NCBI RefSeq assembly: GCF_022012415.1
Contig: NZ_JAKLTR010000001.1
Location: forward strand, 372,001 to 436,000
DNA length: 64,000 nucleotides
DNA from: Terrimonas ginsenosidimutans
GTDB taxonomy: Bacteria; Bacteroidota; Bacteroidia; Chitinophagales; Chitinophagaceae
Direction: 5' to 3'
The position numbers and the translations under genes were made by a program. Numbering within the stretch: the first letter of the stretch is position 1; every line of letters begins with the position of its first letter. Under the pieces are notes generated by a model. The model was given only the letters and a program-made list of their open reading frames with translations, did no database searches and was not told the origin of the DNA. Shown one piece after another: positions 35,091-44,007 of the stretch.

Positions 35091-35891
35091 TTATCCTGCT
35101 CTGAACCTCATTCCTCCGTTCTTCTGCATTTCATCCATCAGCTTTTTTGTTTCTTCTGCATATTCCACTCTGGTTACTTTTTTACCTTTTGTAGGTTCTT
35201 TGATGGCGGAAAGGCTCGGTTTCTGAGAAATTTCCAGCGCCTTATAAATGGTTCTGCCGCGATTCATTTCCAATTCAAGGACCAAACCGGGTAATTGGCC
35301 ATACGTTTCAGGTCCAATAGCAACCGGGATGTCTGTGGTGAACCAGGCAATGACGCTGATCGTGTCGTCCACTTCTTTCCGGATCATTTGGCCGTTTTCC
35401 ATGGTCATCATATTACGCTTGCCCATACGTTCAGAAACTGCTTTCCGGCAAAGGTGGTTGAGGATGGTTTTCGTTTCTTCGGTCAGTTTCCAGGTTCCGG
35501 TTTTTTTAATGCTATCGATAATAAGAAACTGTTTGTCGATATAGGAGCGTTGCTCAACAAGTCGGGACTGCGAGAAGTCGCAGAAAGTAACATCATCCGC
35601 GCCTGGCCCGATACTGCGGACGATCATATTACCGCCTCCGCCAGTGATCCCCGACAGGCCGTCGTCTCCCATTTCATCTTCCAGTTGATGCCAGGAACTT
35701 TTGCCATTAGCAAAATTCAATTCAAACCGGTTGGTTCTGGTAATATTCTGGGTAGTTGGTGCAGCGCCATTCATGGCCAGTGTCATCTGTGCCTGAGTCG
35801 TACGCTCGTACGTCACCTTTCCTTCTTTCTGTTGCGCAAGCAGTCCTCCGGCAAGGATAAGGGAGACGCCGGAAAATAAAATTCTTCTCAT
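35091..35891 (-). CDS. GLPGLI family protein
   Basis: A 266-residue secreted protein with a signal peptide (to about GGLLAQ). The family-defining stretch is GPETYGQLPGLVLELEMNRG at about residues 195-214, where QLPGLV corresponds to GLPGLI. The segments KVTYERTTQ and GTWKLTEETKTILNHLCRKA also fit. GLPGLI proteins are restricted to Bacteroidota and are often near outer-membrane barrel or receptor genes, as here, but their function is not known. It is divergent from the histidine kinase gene. Confidence 0.9.
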   Translation of the reverse strand: MRRILFSGVSLILAGGLLAQQKEGKVTYERTTQAQMTLAMNGAAPTTQNITRTNRFELNFANGKSSWHQLEDEMGDDGLSGITGGGGNMIVRSIGPGADDVTFCDFSQSRLVEQRSYIDKQFLIIDSIKKTGTWKLTEETKTILNHLCRKAVSERMGKRNMMTMENGQMIRKEVDDTISVIAWFTTDIPVAIGPETYGQLPGLVLELEMNRGRTIYKALEISQKPSLSAIKEPTKGKKVTRVEYAEETKKLMDEMQKNGGMRFRAG

Positions 35892-36009
35892 TTAAGTAGT
35901 TTTTTTATAGGTTTCAAAACTACTGATAGGTGTTTCGGAAGGAAGTTAAGGCACCTTGCATTAAGGTTAATAAAGGTTAATAGCCATAGCAGGCGCCGGA
36001 AGTATTGGC

Positions 36010-36017
36010 TAAATTTG
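36010..36017 (+). promoter_or_regulatory. Bacteroidota -7 element for the kinase-regulator operon
   Basis: TAAATTTG fits TAnnTTTG exactly and ends 17 nt before the ATG at 36035. It lies after the TTG at 36005, which argues against that earlier start. Confidence 0.5.
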
Positions 36018-36034
36018 ATCTCGAATCGAAAAAA

Positions 36035-37852
36035 ATGAAACTATTTTCAACCAGTCACCAGAGAGGAAAAGGAGCCCGGCAGGCCTGGCTTCTGTTGTGT
36101 TTTATGTTGCTGACCATACTGGTCATTGCGGGCTTCCAGGGCTACTGGTTGCGCGACAACTATAACCGTGAGAAGCAAACCCTCGACATCAAAACGAACG
36201 CAGCTTTCCGGCAAACGATCCTGCGTTTGCAGGCTTCAAAGTTTCAGATCGAGGGCATGACTGTAAATTACGATTCGGCCAACACACGCCAGCATGGAAT
36301 GGTTCCGCAGCCAGAAAGACCGCGGCCGCCGGCAACCATGCGCATCAGGACCAGAAAACCAGATCCTGATGTGACGATAACTTATTCCCGCAATGAACCC
36401 ACGATCACCGTTGCAAACCTGATACAGGAGCGTCTCAAGGACATAGACATTCCCGATAGCATTTCTCACGCATTCGGGCGCGTTGTACTCTCCGGAGTGA
36501 AAGATACTTTGCGCAGAGTGACAGATTCCCTGCAAAAATACCTCAGGCTTCCTCTGAATGGTTTTATAGGTGACCTGGACCTCGACGAAGAAGACTCCAT
36601 CGCCCTGAACAGGATCAAACACGTAAAAGTTAAACGGGCCGGAGTAAACAAAACCGCCAAAAACTCCGTGACCATCCACTATTCGGAAGACGATAAAGAT
36701 GAGCGCGAAGAAATGCCGAGAGGATTGGCTGTTACACGGGCCACCCCGTCCGTTACCGCCTCACAAAGCTCTTCTGTTCGCGTAATGGCCCCGATGCATT
36801 TGAGGGACTCGGGAAAAAACAATGTGTTCCGTTTCCTGTATGATATGGACTCCTTATCACAAAAAGATTCTGTAACGATCAAGGAGATCGATAGCGCCTT
36901 TGCAAAGAGACTGGAAGCCGAAAAGCTTAAGGTCGACTTTGCTGTAAGCCGGGTAAATCGTGCAAAGCCTGACTCATCCGCAATAAATGAAGTAACAGTT
37001 GGATTCGCCAGCCCAATGACCTACCGCCTCTCAATCGATAATGAAATGGGGTTTTTGTTCGGAAAGCTGAAGCTTCCCATCCTGTTTTCCTTATTGCTTG
37101 TTACGGTCACCATTGCCTCGTTCGTGGCGCTATACCGAAGCCTCATGAAGCAGCATCGCCTTGCTCAAATGAAAAACGACCTGATCAGCAATATTACTCA
37201 TGAACTCAAAACGCCGATCGCAACGGTTGGTGTTGCTATTGAAGCGTTGAAAAACTTCAACGCGCTCCAGGATCCTCAGCGTACCAGGGAGTATCTTGAT
37301 ATTTCCCAGAACGAACTGCAGCGGCTCGGATTGCTGGTAGATAAGGTCCTGAAACTTTCGATGTTTGAAAAAAAGGATATCGAACTCAAATCGGAATATT
37401 TCGACCTCAGGGATGTTTTAAACGAAGTTGTTGCGTCATTAAGATTGCAGCTGGAAAAATATCATGCAAAAATTGATATCCAGACAGAGGGTGACACCGC
37501 ACTGAAAGGCGATCGTCTCCACATGTTGAGCGTAGTGTTTAATTTGCTTGATAACGCATTGAAATATAGCAAAGAAAACCCTTTCCTTGAAGTGAGCCTA
37601 AAACAGGTCAATGACGATGTCGAACTTATCGTGAAAGATAATGGCATTGGCATCCCTTCCCAGTATAAAGAAAAAGTATTTGAAAAGTTCTTCCGGGTGC
37701 CGACCGGCGATACACACAACGCCAAAGGACACGGGTTAGGACTTAGTTACGTCGCCCAGGTGATCCGTCAGCACAACGGAACAATTAAAGTGGATAGTCG
37801 TGATGGATTCGGTAGTACCTTTACCATCGTACTGCCAAAATCTATTACATGA
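36035..37852 (+). CDS. Sensor histidine kinase
   Basis: A 605-residue membrane kinase. One transmembrane helix at about residues 20-40 and another near 350-372 bracket a periplasmic region of roughly 310 residues without a recognised sensor domain. The cytoplasmic part has the HisKA box NITHELKTP with the phosphorylated His389, an N box NLLDNALKYS, G1 DNGIGIP, and GHGLGLSYV. The stop overlaps the start of the response regulator by 4 nt. The periplasmic domain and the adjacent GLPGLI and OMP genes suggest it senses the envelope state; the signal is unknown. Confidence 0.94.
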   Translation: MKLFSTSHQRGKGARQAWLLLCFMLLTILVIAGFQGYWLRDNYNREKQTLDIKTNAAFRQTILRLQASKFQIEGMTVNYDSANTRQHGMVPQPERPRPPATMRIRTRKPDPDVTITYSRNEPTITVANLIQERLKDIDIPDSISHAFGRVVLSGVKDTLRRVTDSLQKYLRLPLNGFIGDLDLDEEDSIALNRIKHVKVKRAGVNKTAKNSVTIHYSEDDKDEREEMPRGLAVTRATPSVTASQSSSVRVMAPMHLRDSGKNNVFRFLYDMDSLSQKDSVTIKEIDSAFAKRLEAEKLKVDFAVSRVNRAKPDSSAINEVTVGFASPMTYRLSIDNEMGFLFGKLKLPILFSLLLVTVTIASFVALYRSLMKQHRLAQMKNDLISNITHELKTPIATVGVAIEALKNFNALQDPQRTREYLDISQNELQRLGLLVDKVLKLSMFEKKDIELKSEYFDLRDVLNEVVASLRLQLEKYHAKIDIQTEGDTALKGDRLHMLSVVFNLLDNALKYSKENPFLEVSLKQVNDDVELIVKDNGIGIPSQYKEKVFEKFFRVPTGDTHNAKGHGLGLSYVAQVIRQHNGTIKVDSRDGFGSTFTIVLPKSIT

Positions 37853-38538
37853 GTGCTACAAAAATTTTTTACGTAGAAGATGAATTGTTTCTCGGAAAGA
37901 TCGTTAAAGAAAGCCTCGAAAGCCGCGGGTTTGAGGTAATAATGGAAAGTGACGGGGCAAAAGCCACCGCCGCTTTTCAAAAGTCAAATGCCGATATCTG
38001 CGTGCTTGATGTGATGTTGCCCAATAAAGACGGATTCACCATCGCCGATGAGATCCGCGATATAAATGAAGATATTCCTATCATTTTCCTGACCGCAAAA
38101 ACCCAAACTGAAGACGTGGTAAAAGGGTTTGCCCTCGGTGGAAATGATTATATCCGCAAGCCGTTCAGCATGGAAGAACTGATCGTAAGGATCCAGAATG
38201 CGCTTCGCAATAAAAACGCAGCACCGGAGAAGATCACCGGAGATCAGATCACACTTGGCAAATACACCTTCCACCTGAACCGGCAGCTGCTGCAAAGCGG
38301 AAACGAAGAAAAAAAGCTTTCGTACCGGGAAGCTGAGTTACTGAAACTTCTGTACCAGAACAGGGATAAGATCATCGATCGCAGGGAAATACTTAATCTT
38401 CTGTGGGGAAATGACTCGTTCTTTAACAGCCGCAACCTGGATGTATATATTACCAAGCTCCGGGGTTATCTGAAAGAAGATACAGCCCTCGAAATTCTTA
38501 CAATAAAGGGAATCGGCTACCGGTTTGTAACAGGGTGA
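37849..38538 (+). CDS. Response regulator, OmpR family
   Basis: A 229-residue two-domain regulator. The receiver has the acidic pair ED at residues 10-11, the phosphoacceptor Asp54 in VLDVMLPNKDG, the Thr of FLTAKT, and the Lys of IRKPF. The C-terminal winged helix has SYREAELLKLLYQNRDKIIDR, RNLDVYITKLRGYL, and IKGIGYRF, standard for the OmpR/PhoB DNA-binding domain. It is translated with the kinase (ATGA overlap) and is followed by a terminator. Targets are unknown; the neighbouring GLPGLI and OMP genes are candidates. Confidence 0.95.
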   Translation: MSATKIFYVEDELFLGKIVKESLESRGFEVIMESDGAKATAAFQKSNADICVLDVMLPNKDGFTIADEIRDINEDIPIIFLTAKTQTEDVVKGFALGGNDYIRKPFSMEELIVRIQNALRNKNAAPEKITGDQITLGKYTFHLNRQLLQSGNEEKKLSYREAELLKLLYQNRDKIIDRREILNLLWGNDSFFNSRNLDVYITKLRGYLKEDTALEILTIKGIGYRFVTG

Positions 38539-38566
38539 CCTAACTCCCTCCAGGGAATTGCACGCA

Positions 38567-38616
38567 AAAAACCGCAATAAATAACAGAGAACACCCTGTC
38601 ATTTATTGCGGTTTTT
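38567..38616 (+). terminator. Terminator after the response regulator
   Basis: A perfect 16-bp stem (38567-38582 with 38601-38616) ends in a T run; the left arm begins AAAAACCGCAATAAAT. Confidence 0.85.
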
Positions 38617-38710
38617 AATATATTGAACCATACCTCCTTTTATAAATCCGCAGATAATGATTTAGCCGCCTCAATACCGTGAAGCTCTCTATCTTTATAA
38701 AAAACTCCCC

Positions 38711-38983
38711 ATGAAGTTCCGCACGCTCGTTTTCTTATTCATCGCTCTCATTTTATTGATCGGCGCTTTCACTAAGCCGGGTCTGGATCAGTTCAAAGCG
38801 TTTTATGCAAAAGAATACGGCATTCAATCTCCTCCCATGATTGAACACACGGATGGTATCTCCTATTCTCTTTTTTCGATCACCGCATTCTCGATCACAA
38901 AAGATGCGAATAACAAACAGGTGGCAGTGGCAGCCCCTAAAATAAAATACCTCGGCTTATTTGGGCGCTTCTGGAAACTTTGA
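38711..38983 (+). CDS. Small exported protein, possibly DUF4359-like
   Basis: A 90-residue protein with an N-terminal hydrophobic helix (residues 5-21) and a short extracytoplasmic domain. The ends GAFTKPGLDQFKAFY and KIKYLGLFGRFWKL recall small DUF4359-type proteins, but the match is loose. It lies 25 nt before nagA, so the two may share a transcript. A TATCTTTA element (38690-38697) upstream could be the -7 region. Function unknown. Confidence 0.65.
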   Translation: MKFRTLVFLFIALILLIGAFTKPGLDQFKAFYAKEYGIQSPPMIEHTDGISYSLFSITAFSITKDANNKQVAVAAPKIKYLGLFGRFWKL

Positions 38984-39008
38984 TCAGGTCCATACCAAAA
39001 AATATTTT

Positions 39009-40115
39009 ATGTCAGCAAAAAAAGCATACATCGCTGAATCAATTTTCACTGGCGAAGAATGGCTTGCCGGCTACGGCGTGATCACAGACAACGGGAAGAT
39101 CGAAAGCATCATACCTGCGGCCGAAATACCTGCATCTATTCCCGTTGAACATTATGAAGAAGGCATGCTTGTGCCTGCCTTTATCGACCTGCAGATCTAT
39201 GGCGCACACGGGAAGCTTTTCTCCGTTTTTCCGGAGCCAGCCTCTTTATATGAATTAGATCAATATTGCCGCAATGGCGGTGCCGCCTGGTGCATGCCAA
39301 CCGTTGCAACAAACAGCTACGAAGTATTCCGGCAGTGCATAGACGCGGTTCGTCAATACTGGAATGAAGGGGGAAAAGGTATTCTTGGTCTGCATATGGA
39401 AGGTCCGTGGCTCAACCCTGTAAAACGCGGGGCACATATTGAAGCCTTTATTCATCAGCCAACAGCAGAGCAGGTGAGGGAAATTCTTGACTATGGTAAA
39501 GATGTGGTAAAAATCATCACACTTGCACCCGAAGTTTGCGGCCCTTCTTTAATGAGTTATATAGCCGGACAGGGGATCATAATTTCCGCAGGACACAGCA
39601 ATGCAACCTATACAGAAGCTAAACAGGGCTTCCAAAATGGCGCGACAACCGTTACCCATTTGTATAATGCGATGTCGCCCCTGCAACATCGATCACCGGG
39701 CCTGGTTGGTGCGTCGATGGATGATGATAACGTAATGGCGAGTATCATTCCGGATGGTCATCATGTTGACTATGCTGCGATCCGCATTGCGAAACAGGTG
39801 ATGAAGGATCGTCTTTTTGTAATTACTGATGCCGTGACTGAAACGAACAGCGGTCCCTATCCACACGTTTTCGCTGGGGATAAATACGAAGCCGGTGGGA
39901 TTCTCAGTGGGTCTGCTCTCACAATGAATAAATCAATTCAGCGACTTACTTCTTTTTGCGATATCGAACTGGAAGAAGCATTGCGGATGTGTTCACTGTA
40001 TCCTGCTAAAGTGATGGGAATGCAAAAGCAGCTCGGAATGATCGCCAGCGGGTTTGATGCAAAGATGACGGTGATGAATAAAGAACTGGAAGTTTTAAAA
40101 GTGATAGATAACTAA
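39009..40115 (+). CDS. nagA: N-acetylglucosamine-6-phosphate deacetylase
   Basis: A 368-residue amidohydrolase that removes acetate from GlcNAc-6-phosphate in amino-sugar use and cell-wall recycling. The motifs are PAFIDLQIYGAHG, where Gln-x-Tyr stands in the usual HxH place as in mononuclear NagA enzymes of the E. coli type, GLHMEGPWLNP with the metal-binding Glu, SAGHSNATY, TTVTHLYNAMSPL, and ITDAVTET with the catalytic Asp. Length matches the family. No nagB or transporter is adjacent. The start at 39009 is the ATG before the conserved beta-sandwich. Confidence 0.92.
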   Translation: MSAKKAYIAESIFTGEEWLAGYGVITDNGKIESIIPAAEIPASIPVEHYEEGMLVPAFIDLQIYGAHGKLFSVFPEPASLYELDQYCRNGGAAWCMPTVATNSYEVFRQCIDAVRQYWNEGGKGILGLHMEGPWLNPVKRGAHIEAFIHQPTAEQVREILDYGKDVVKIITLAPEVCGPSLMSYIAGQGIIISAGHSNATYTEAKQGFQNGATTVTHLYNAMSPLQHRSPGLVGASMDDDNVMASIIPDGHHVDYAAIRIAKQVMKDRLFVITDAVTETNSGPYPHVFAGDKYEAGGILSGSALTMNKSIQRLTSFCDIELEEALRMCSLYPAKVMGMQKQLGMIASGFDAKMTVMNKELEVLKVIDN

Positions 40116-40160
40116 CCGCGTAGCGGTCGATTTTTTTTAATGCAGTAATAGTGTTTCTAT

Positions 40161-40688
40161 ATGTCAAGAAAAGTGTTTCTTTTTATTGCAATGAGCCTGG
40201 ACGGATATATTGCCGGCAACAATGACAATATTGATTTTCTATCTACAGTAGAAGTGCCTGGTGAAGACTATGGATATGCCGCATTTCAACAGGAAGTGGA
40301 TACGGTGATCTGGGGAAGAAAAACGTATGACAAAGTTCTGACGATCGACCCGCAATTCAGCCATAAGGATAAACGATGCATCGTTCTGTCAAGAACCAGG
40401 CAGGGACGCGATAATCATGTCGAATTCTTTAATGGACCTGTTACAGAACTGATCGGTTCATTAAAGCAACAGGAGGGAAAGAATATCTATTGTGATGGTG
40501 GCGGGGAAGTAATTTACGAGTTGCTGCAACATGGTTTGATCGACAGGATGATCGTGTCAGTTATACCTCATCTGGTTGGTGACGGCGTTCACCTTTTCAA
40601 AGGCGGACGCCCGGAGCAGGCATTAAAGTTGACACGCAGTTTGACATTCCCTTCTGGTCTTGTACAGCTATGGTATGAAAAAAAATGA
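40161..40688 (+). CDS. Dihydrofolate reductase-like (RibD C-terminal) protein
   Basis: A 175-residue cytoplasmic protein of the DHFR fold. The N-terminal SLDGYIAG and later IWGRKTYDKVL, CIVLSRTRQG, IYCDGGGEVIYELLQHGLIDR and PHLVGDGVHLF fit the RibD_C-like family, which includes small NADPH-binding reductases of unknown substrate. It is not the main folate DHFR. Its end overlaps the next gene by 14 nt. Confidence 0.88.
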   Translation: MSRKVFLFIAMSLDGYIAGNNDNIDFLSTVEVPGEDYGYAAFQQEVDTVIWGRKTYDKVLTIDPQFSHKDKRCIVLSRTRQGRDNHVEFFNGPVTELIGSLKQQEGKNIYCDGGGEVIYELLQHGLIDRMIVSVIPHLVGDGVHLFKGGRPEQALKLTRSLTFPSGLVQLWYEKK

Positions 40689-41211
40689 TACCGATAATAT
40701 ACCGGAGCGCTTCAAATGGGTTTTGAATATTATTCAGGCACGCCCATCGGATAAGATCCTGGAGATTGGCTGCGGTCCGGGGATATTAACCTCACTGATC
40801 GCCGGGCAATTAAAAACCGGGCAGATCTCTGCGATCGACAGATCTGCTTCAATGATCCGTCATGCAACAAACCGGAACAGGGAATTTATAGATGACGGGA
40901 AAGTCGCCATTATTCATTCTTCCCTTGAAAAATGGACGCCCGTGGCCACCTTCAATAAGATCATCGCTTTTAATGTAAATATCTTCTGGCAGAACCCCGA
41001 ACGCTTTTTACCAGATGTCAAAAATATGCTTAGACCCAAAGGCCGGTTCTTCGTATGTTATCAGCCGCCATCAGGCAAAAACAAAGATGCAATTAAAACC
41101 ATCAAAAATATATTTCAGGCAAACGGATTGTTTATAGAAGATATACTAACAAAAAAATTTCACCCGGCACCGGCTTGTTGTTTCATCACAACATTTATAA
41201 AAATCCCCTAA
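40675..41211 (+). CDS. Class I SAM-dependent methyltransferase
   Basis: A 178-residue methyltransferase. The SAM-binding motif I is ILEIGCGPGILTSLI, followed by the acidic residue in SAIDRSASMIRHA and motif IV-like IIAFNVNIFW. The start at 40675 overlaps the reductase gene end by 14 nt, indicating translational coupling. Substrate cannot be told. Alternatives such as a small-molecule or rRNA methyltransferase are possible. Confidence 0.85.
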   Translation: MKKNDTDNIPERFKWVLNIIQARPSDKILEIGCGPGILTSLIAGQLKTGQISAIDRSASMIRHATNRNREFIDDGKVAIIHSSLEKWTPVATFNKIIAFNVNIFWQNPERFLPDVKNMLRPKGRFFVCYQPPSGKNKDAIKTIKNIFQANGLFIEDILTKKFHPAPACCFITTFIKIP

Positions 41212-41254
41212 CCTAAATCACAACAAATTGTATATTGGGTCCTAAACCTTCCCT

Positions 41255-41659
41255 ATGTTTCGGCTCAACAAGATTTATCTTACTCTTGCTATTATTCTAT
41301 TCTTTGTAGAAGTTTACATCGCCCTGTACGTTAATGATGCTATTGTCAGACCTTATGTTGGCGACCTATTGGTTGTGATTCTTCTTTATTGCTGCGTCAG
41401 GGCATTCCTGAATACTCCGCCTTTGAAAACGGCATTGGGCGTACTGGTCTTCGCTTACATTATTGAATTCCTCCAATACCTTAAGCTCGTAAAGTTATTA
41501 GGGCTTGAGCGATCAAGACTTGCAAACGTAGTTATCGGTAATTCTTTTGAATGGATCGATATGATCGCATATACACTTGGTGCAATAGTGGTGATAGTTG
41601 CTGAGCGCTGTGCGGCAAAGATCAGAATCCAAAAAGTCATCCGGAATATTGAGCTGTAG
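41255..41659 (+). CDS. DUF2809 family membrane protein
   Basis: A 134-residue membrane protein with four hydrophobic segments (about 8-26, 36-50, 60-76 and 100-120). The motif RPYVGDLLVVILLYCCVRAF and the later GNSFEWIDMIAYTLGAI match the DUF2809 family. The conserved charged residues Asp37 and Glu99 lie in or near membrane helices. No function is established. It lies 43 nt after the methyltransferase gene. Confidence 0.85.
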   Translation: MFRLNKIYLTLAIILFFVEVYIALYVNDAIVRPYVGDLLVVILLYCCVRAFLNTPPLKTALGVLVFAYIIEFLQYLKLVKLLGLERSRLANVVIGNSFEWIDMIAYTLGAIVVIVAERCAAKIRIQKVIRNIEL

Positions 41660-41814
41660 CTGCGCCCTTTGACAATGTAATTCTGATCAATATTCGCTCA
41701 CCTGTTTTCCGTTGGTTTTTTGGACTGACCGTCTATCCATTTGCCCACTGCTTAAAGCGGAAGGCTTCTTAATTTGCTGAACCCACACGCTCGTATCAGT
41801 CTAATTATTTATTT

Positions 41815-42273
41815 ATGGAAGCGACTACTGTTTTCGGAACCAACTGGTTTTCCGAAGAAAAAACTATTGATACGCGGGTCTGTGGTAAGGTTACTTTCCG
41901 CGATATTGAACTATGGGAAGAGTCCCTGCATCTCGCCCTTCAGCAGATTGAGTCAGGAGGTGTGTTCAGGATCATGGTAGACCTGTTTGGCTTTAGCCCC
42001 AATAATATTGAAACGCATAAACGTTTTCGGTCAATAATTCCTGTTACTCTTTCCCAATACGGATGGAAAGTTGGTTATGTAGATCTGTTTAATGAGGAAG
42101 CGGAAAAGCTACAATACGTCAACACCCGTGATATAAAATGTATTGCCGCAGCGCATGCTCACCAGGATGAAACCAAGATTGGTTTGTATCAACGCAGTTA
42201 CAGCCGATATAATGAACACTTTTTCACCGATCCTTTACTGGCGCGCAAATGGCTTAAAGAACTGTCAGTCTAA
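41815..42273 (+). CDS. Hypothetical protein, SpoIIAA/STAS-like in outline
   Basis: A 152-residue soluble protein with alternating strands and helices (MEATTVFGTNWFS; VFRIMVDLFGFSPNNIETH; GWKVGYVDLFNEEAEKLQYVN). The outline resembles STAS-like or SpoIIAA-like domains, as in the stretch FRIMVDLFGF, but no certain motif is visible. No signal peptide. Near the next gene (48 nt), so they may be cotranscribed. Function unknown. Confidence 0.6.
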   Translation: MEATTVFGTNWFSEEKTIDTRVCGKVTFRDIELWEESLHLALQQIESGGVFRIMVDLFGFSPNNIETHKRFRSIIPVTLSQYGWKVGYVDLFNEEAEKLQYVNTRDIKCIAAAHAHQDETKIGLYQRSYSRYNEHFFTDPLLARKWLKELSV

Positions 42274-42321
42274 CTACGTTTATCATTGTCTTCTATTTTC
42301 TTAACCCGTTTAATAACTTTT

Positions 42322-43044
42322 ATGATCAGGGGAACTATTGCGTTGCTGATGCTGATGTTTTATCTGCCTTCAATAGCCGCAGATACGACCTGGATAAAAA
42401 ATGCACAGCGAAAAATTCAGCCTTTTGAACGACGCTATCTTCAGTATACAGAGCAGAAGGATGGAAAGGTCCGGCTATCATGCATTCTTACAAGAAAAGC
42501 ACAAAAGATCTCTTATGAAGGATCCGGTGCTATGTTGTTTACGCAGAAATATCAGCTTGAAAAAGGAACCGATACAGACTCAAGCATTGTGAATAGCGAA
42601 ACTCTTCTGCCTCTTGGATATTTTACTGAAATTCAATCGGAGGGTCATCGGGAGAAAGTATTGTTTTCTCCTGAACGTGTTCATAACACTGTCATTTATA
42701 AAGACAGTACTTCTATTTTCGAGAAGGCCGGTCATCAATGGTTCAATGGTGTGATCACGGATGATATTATCGGCAGCTTGCCAATGAAGAAAGGTGCTGT
42801 ATTTTCCTTTCAGGCGATCAATCCGGGAAAAAGATATTATGAATATGTTGTTGTCATAACAATAGAAGGAAAGGAGGATCTGTCAATTCCCGGAGTAGGA
42901 AATCTGCCTTGCTGGCGTGTGCGAATCGGGGATGAGAAAGATGGCGTCACTGAGTGGTATACAATAAAAGAACAGTTACAGGTTAAGAAAATAGCACGGC
43001 TAAGGAACGGTAATGTATTTCATCGTGTTTTAATCGCTGGTTAA
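42322..43044 (+). CDS. Secreted protein resembling DUF3108
   Basis: A 240-residue secreted beta-rich protein with a signal peptide (to about SIAA). Conserved-looking blocks are ERRYLQYTEQKDGKVRLSC, SYEGSGAMLFTQKYQLEKG, ITDDIIGSLPMKKGAVFSF and ITIEGKEDLSIPGVGNLPCWRV, an arrangement seen in DUF3108-like periplasmic proteins. The start at 42322 gives the signal peptide; an upstream TTG extends the frame without benefit. Function unknown. Confidence 0.7.
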   Translation: MIRGTIALLMLMFYLPSIAADTTWIKNAQRKIQPFERRYLQYTEQKDGKVRLSCILTRKAQKISYEGSGAMLFTQKYQLEKGTDTDSSIVNSETLLPLGYFTEIQSEGHREKVLFSPERVHNTVIYKDSTSIFEKAGHQWFNGVITDDIIGSLPMKKGAVFSFQAINPGKRYYEYVVVITIEGKEDLSIPGVGNLPCWRVRIGDEKDGVTEWYTIKEQLQVKKIARLRNGNVFHRVLIAG

Positions 43045-43186
43045 TATAAAGAATCGGTCAGTTAATGATATTTACCGGCGCTCTCACACGCCAGTAAATA
43101 TTTTAAGCCCTTTTACCATGCAGGCAGATGTTCTGCCTCCTTCCTCATCTTTTTAATAATCAACGTTTTCAATATTCTTTTATAAA

Positions 43187-43205
43187 AATCTGTTGAAAAC
43201 AGATT
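43187..43205. promoter_or_regulatory. Palindrome over the -33 region of imuA
   Basis: AATCTGTT and AACAGATT form a perfect 8-bp inverted repeat with a 3-nt spacer. A TTG inside it (43193-43195) lies 22 nt before the -7-like TACTTTAG, so a bound repressor would block the promoter. Confidence 0.55.
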
Positions 43206-43208
43206 GGT

Positions 43209-43229
43209 ATTGCTAAATACTTTAGTAAT
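43209..43229. promoter_or_regulatory. Palindrome over the -7 region of imuA
   Basis: ATTGCTAAA and TTTAGTAAT pair at 8 of 9 positions with a 3-nt spacer. TACTTTAG at 43218-43225 within it is one change from TAnnTTTG and ends 50 nt before the imuA ATG. Confidence 0.5.
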
Positions 43230-43275
43230 TTCATGCGCAAACCCATTAGTAAAATGCTGATTTTCAACCTCAATT

Positions 43276-44007
43276 ATGTTGGCGTGCCCAAACGATATTA
43301 TTTCCCGCCTTCAAAAGGAAATCCTGTGTTTGCAGGGTTATAAAACTATTCAGTCAACCCATTTATTTGCTACAGGGCTGGGCCCAATCAGGGACGCTTT
43401 TCCCAATAAACATATCCCGGTTTCCACTATTCATGAATTCATTTGCTCTAATACAGAGTCAACATCATCAACAAACGGATTTGTCTCTGCACTCACCGCG
43501 TCATTAATGAAGAATGGGGGTGCCTGTATATGGATCAGCTCTTCGATGAAAGCATTTCCTTCAGCAATGCCGCTTTTCGGTATGGAGCCTCACAGGGTAA
43601 TTTTTGTTCATGCAACAAAAGAAAAAGATATCCTTTGGGCCGCAGAAGAAGCACTAAAAAGTAATGGGCTTGCAGCAGTTATTGCAGAAACAAAAGAGTT
43701 AAGCTTTACGGCCAGCCGCCGTCTTCAACTCGCCGTTGAAAAAAGTCAGGTTACAGGATTTCTGATCCGCCAGCAACCCCGGATCCTTACTCCAAATGTC
43801 TGCTCGGCAAGATGGGCGATCAGTCCTGTTGCAAGCGAATTACCGGCAGATATGCCCGGCGTCGGATTTCCCCGATGGAAGGTCGCGTTATTAAAAGTTC
43901 GTAATGGGAAAACAGGCGAGTGGATCATAGAATGGGATGGAACCAGCTTCAAAACGATCACTCCTGTTTTCCGGGAATCAAAATTTCTACATCGTAAAAC
44001 CGGGTAG
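43276..44007 (+). CDS. imuA: ImuA, mutasome RecA-like accessory protein
   Basis: A 243-residue protein of the ImuA family, which resembles RecA in fold but lacks its ATPase motifs. Segments IHEFICS, GGACIWISSS, HRVIFVHATKEKDILWAAEEALKS and ASRRLQLAVEKSQVTGFLIR follow the RecA-like core seen in ImuA. It forms, with ImuB and DnaE2, a mutagenic translesion system induced by DNA damage in many bacteria. The ImuB gene starts at its last nucleotide (TAGTG). Two palindromes in the promoter suggest damage-controlled repression. Confidence 0.88.
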   Translation: MLACPNDIISRLQKEILCLQGYKTIQSTHLFATGLGPIRDAFPNKHIPVSTIHEFICSNTESTSSTNGFVSALTASLMKNGGACIWISSSMKAFPSAMPLFGMEPHRVIFVHATKEKDILWAAEEALKSNGLAAVIAETKELSFTASRRLQLAVEKSQVTGFLIRQQPRILTPNVCSARWAISPVASELPADMPGVGFPRWKVALLKVRNGKTGEWIIEWDGTSFKTITPVFRESKFLHRKTG

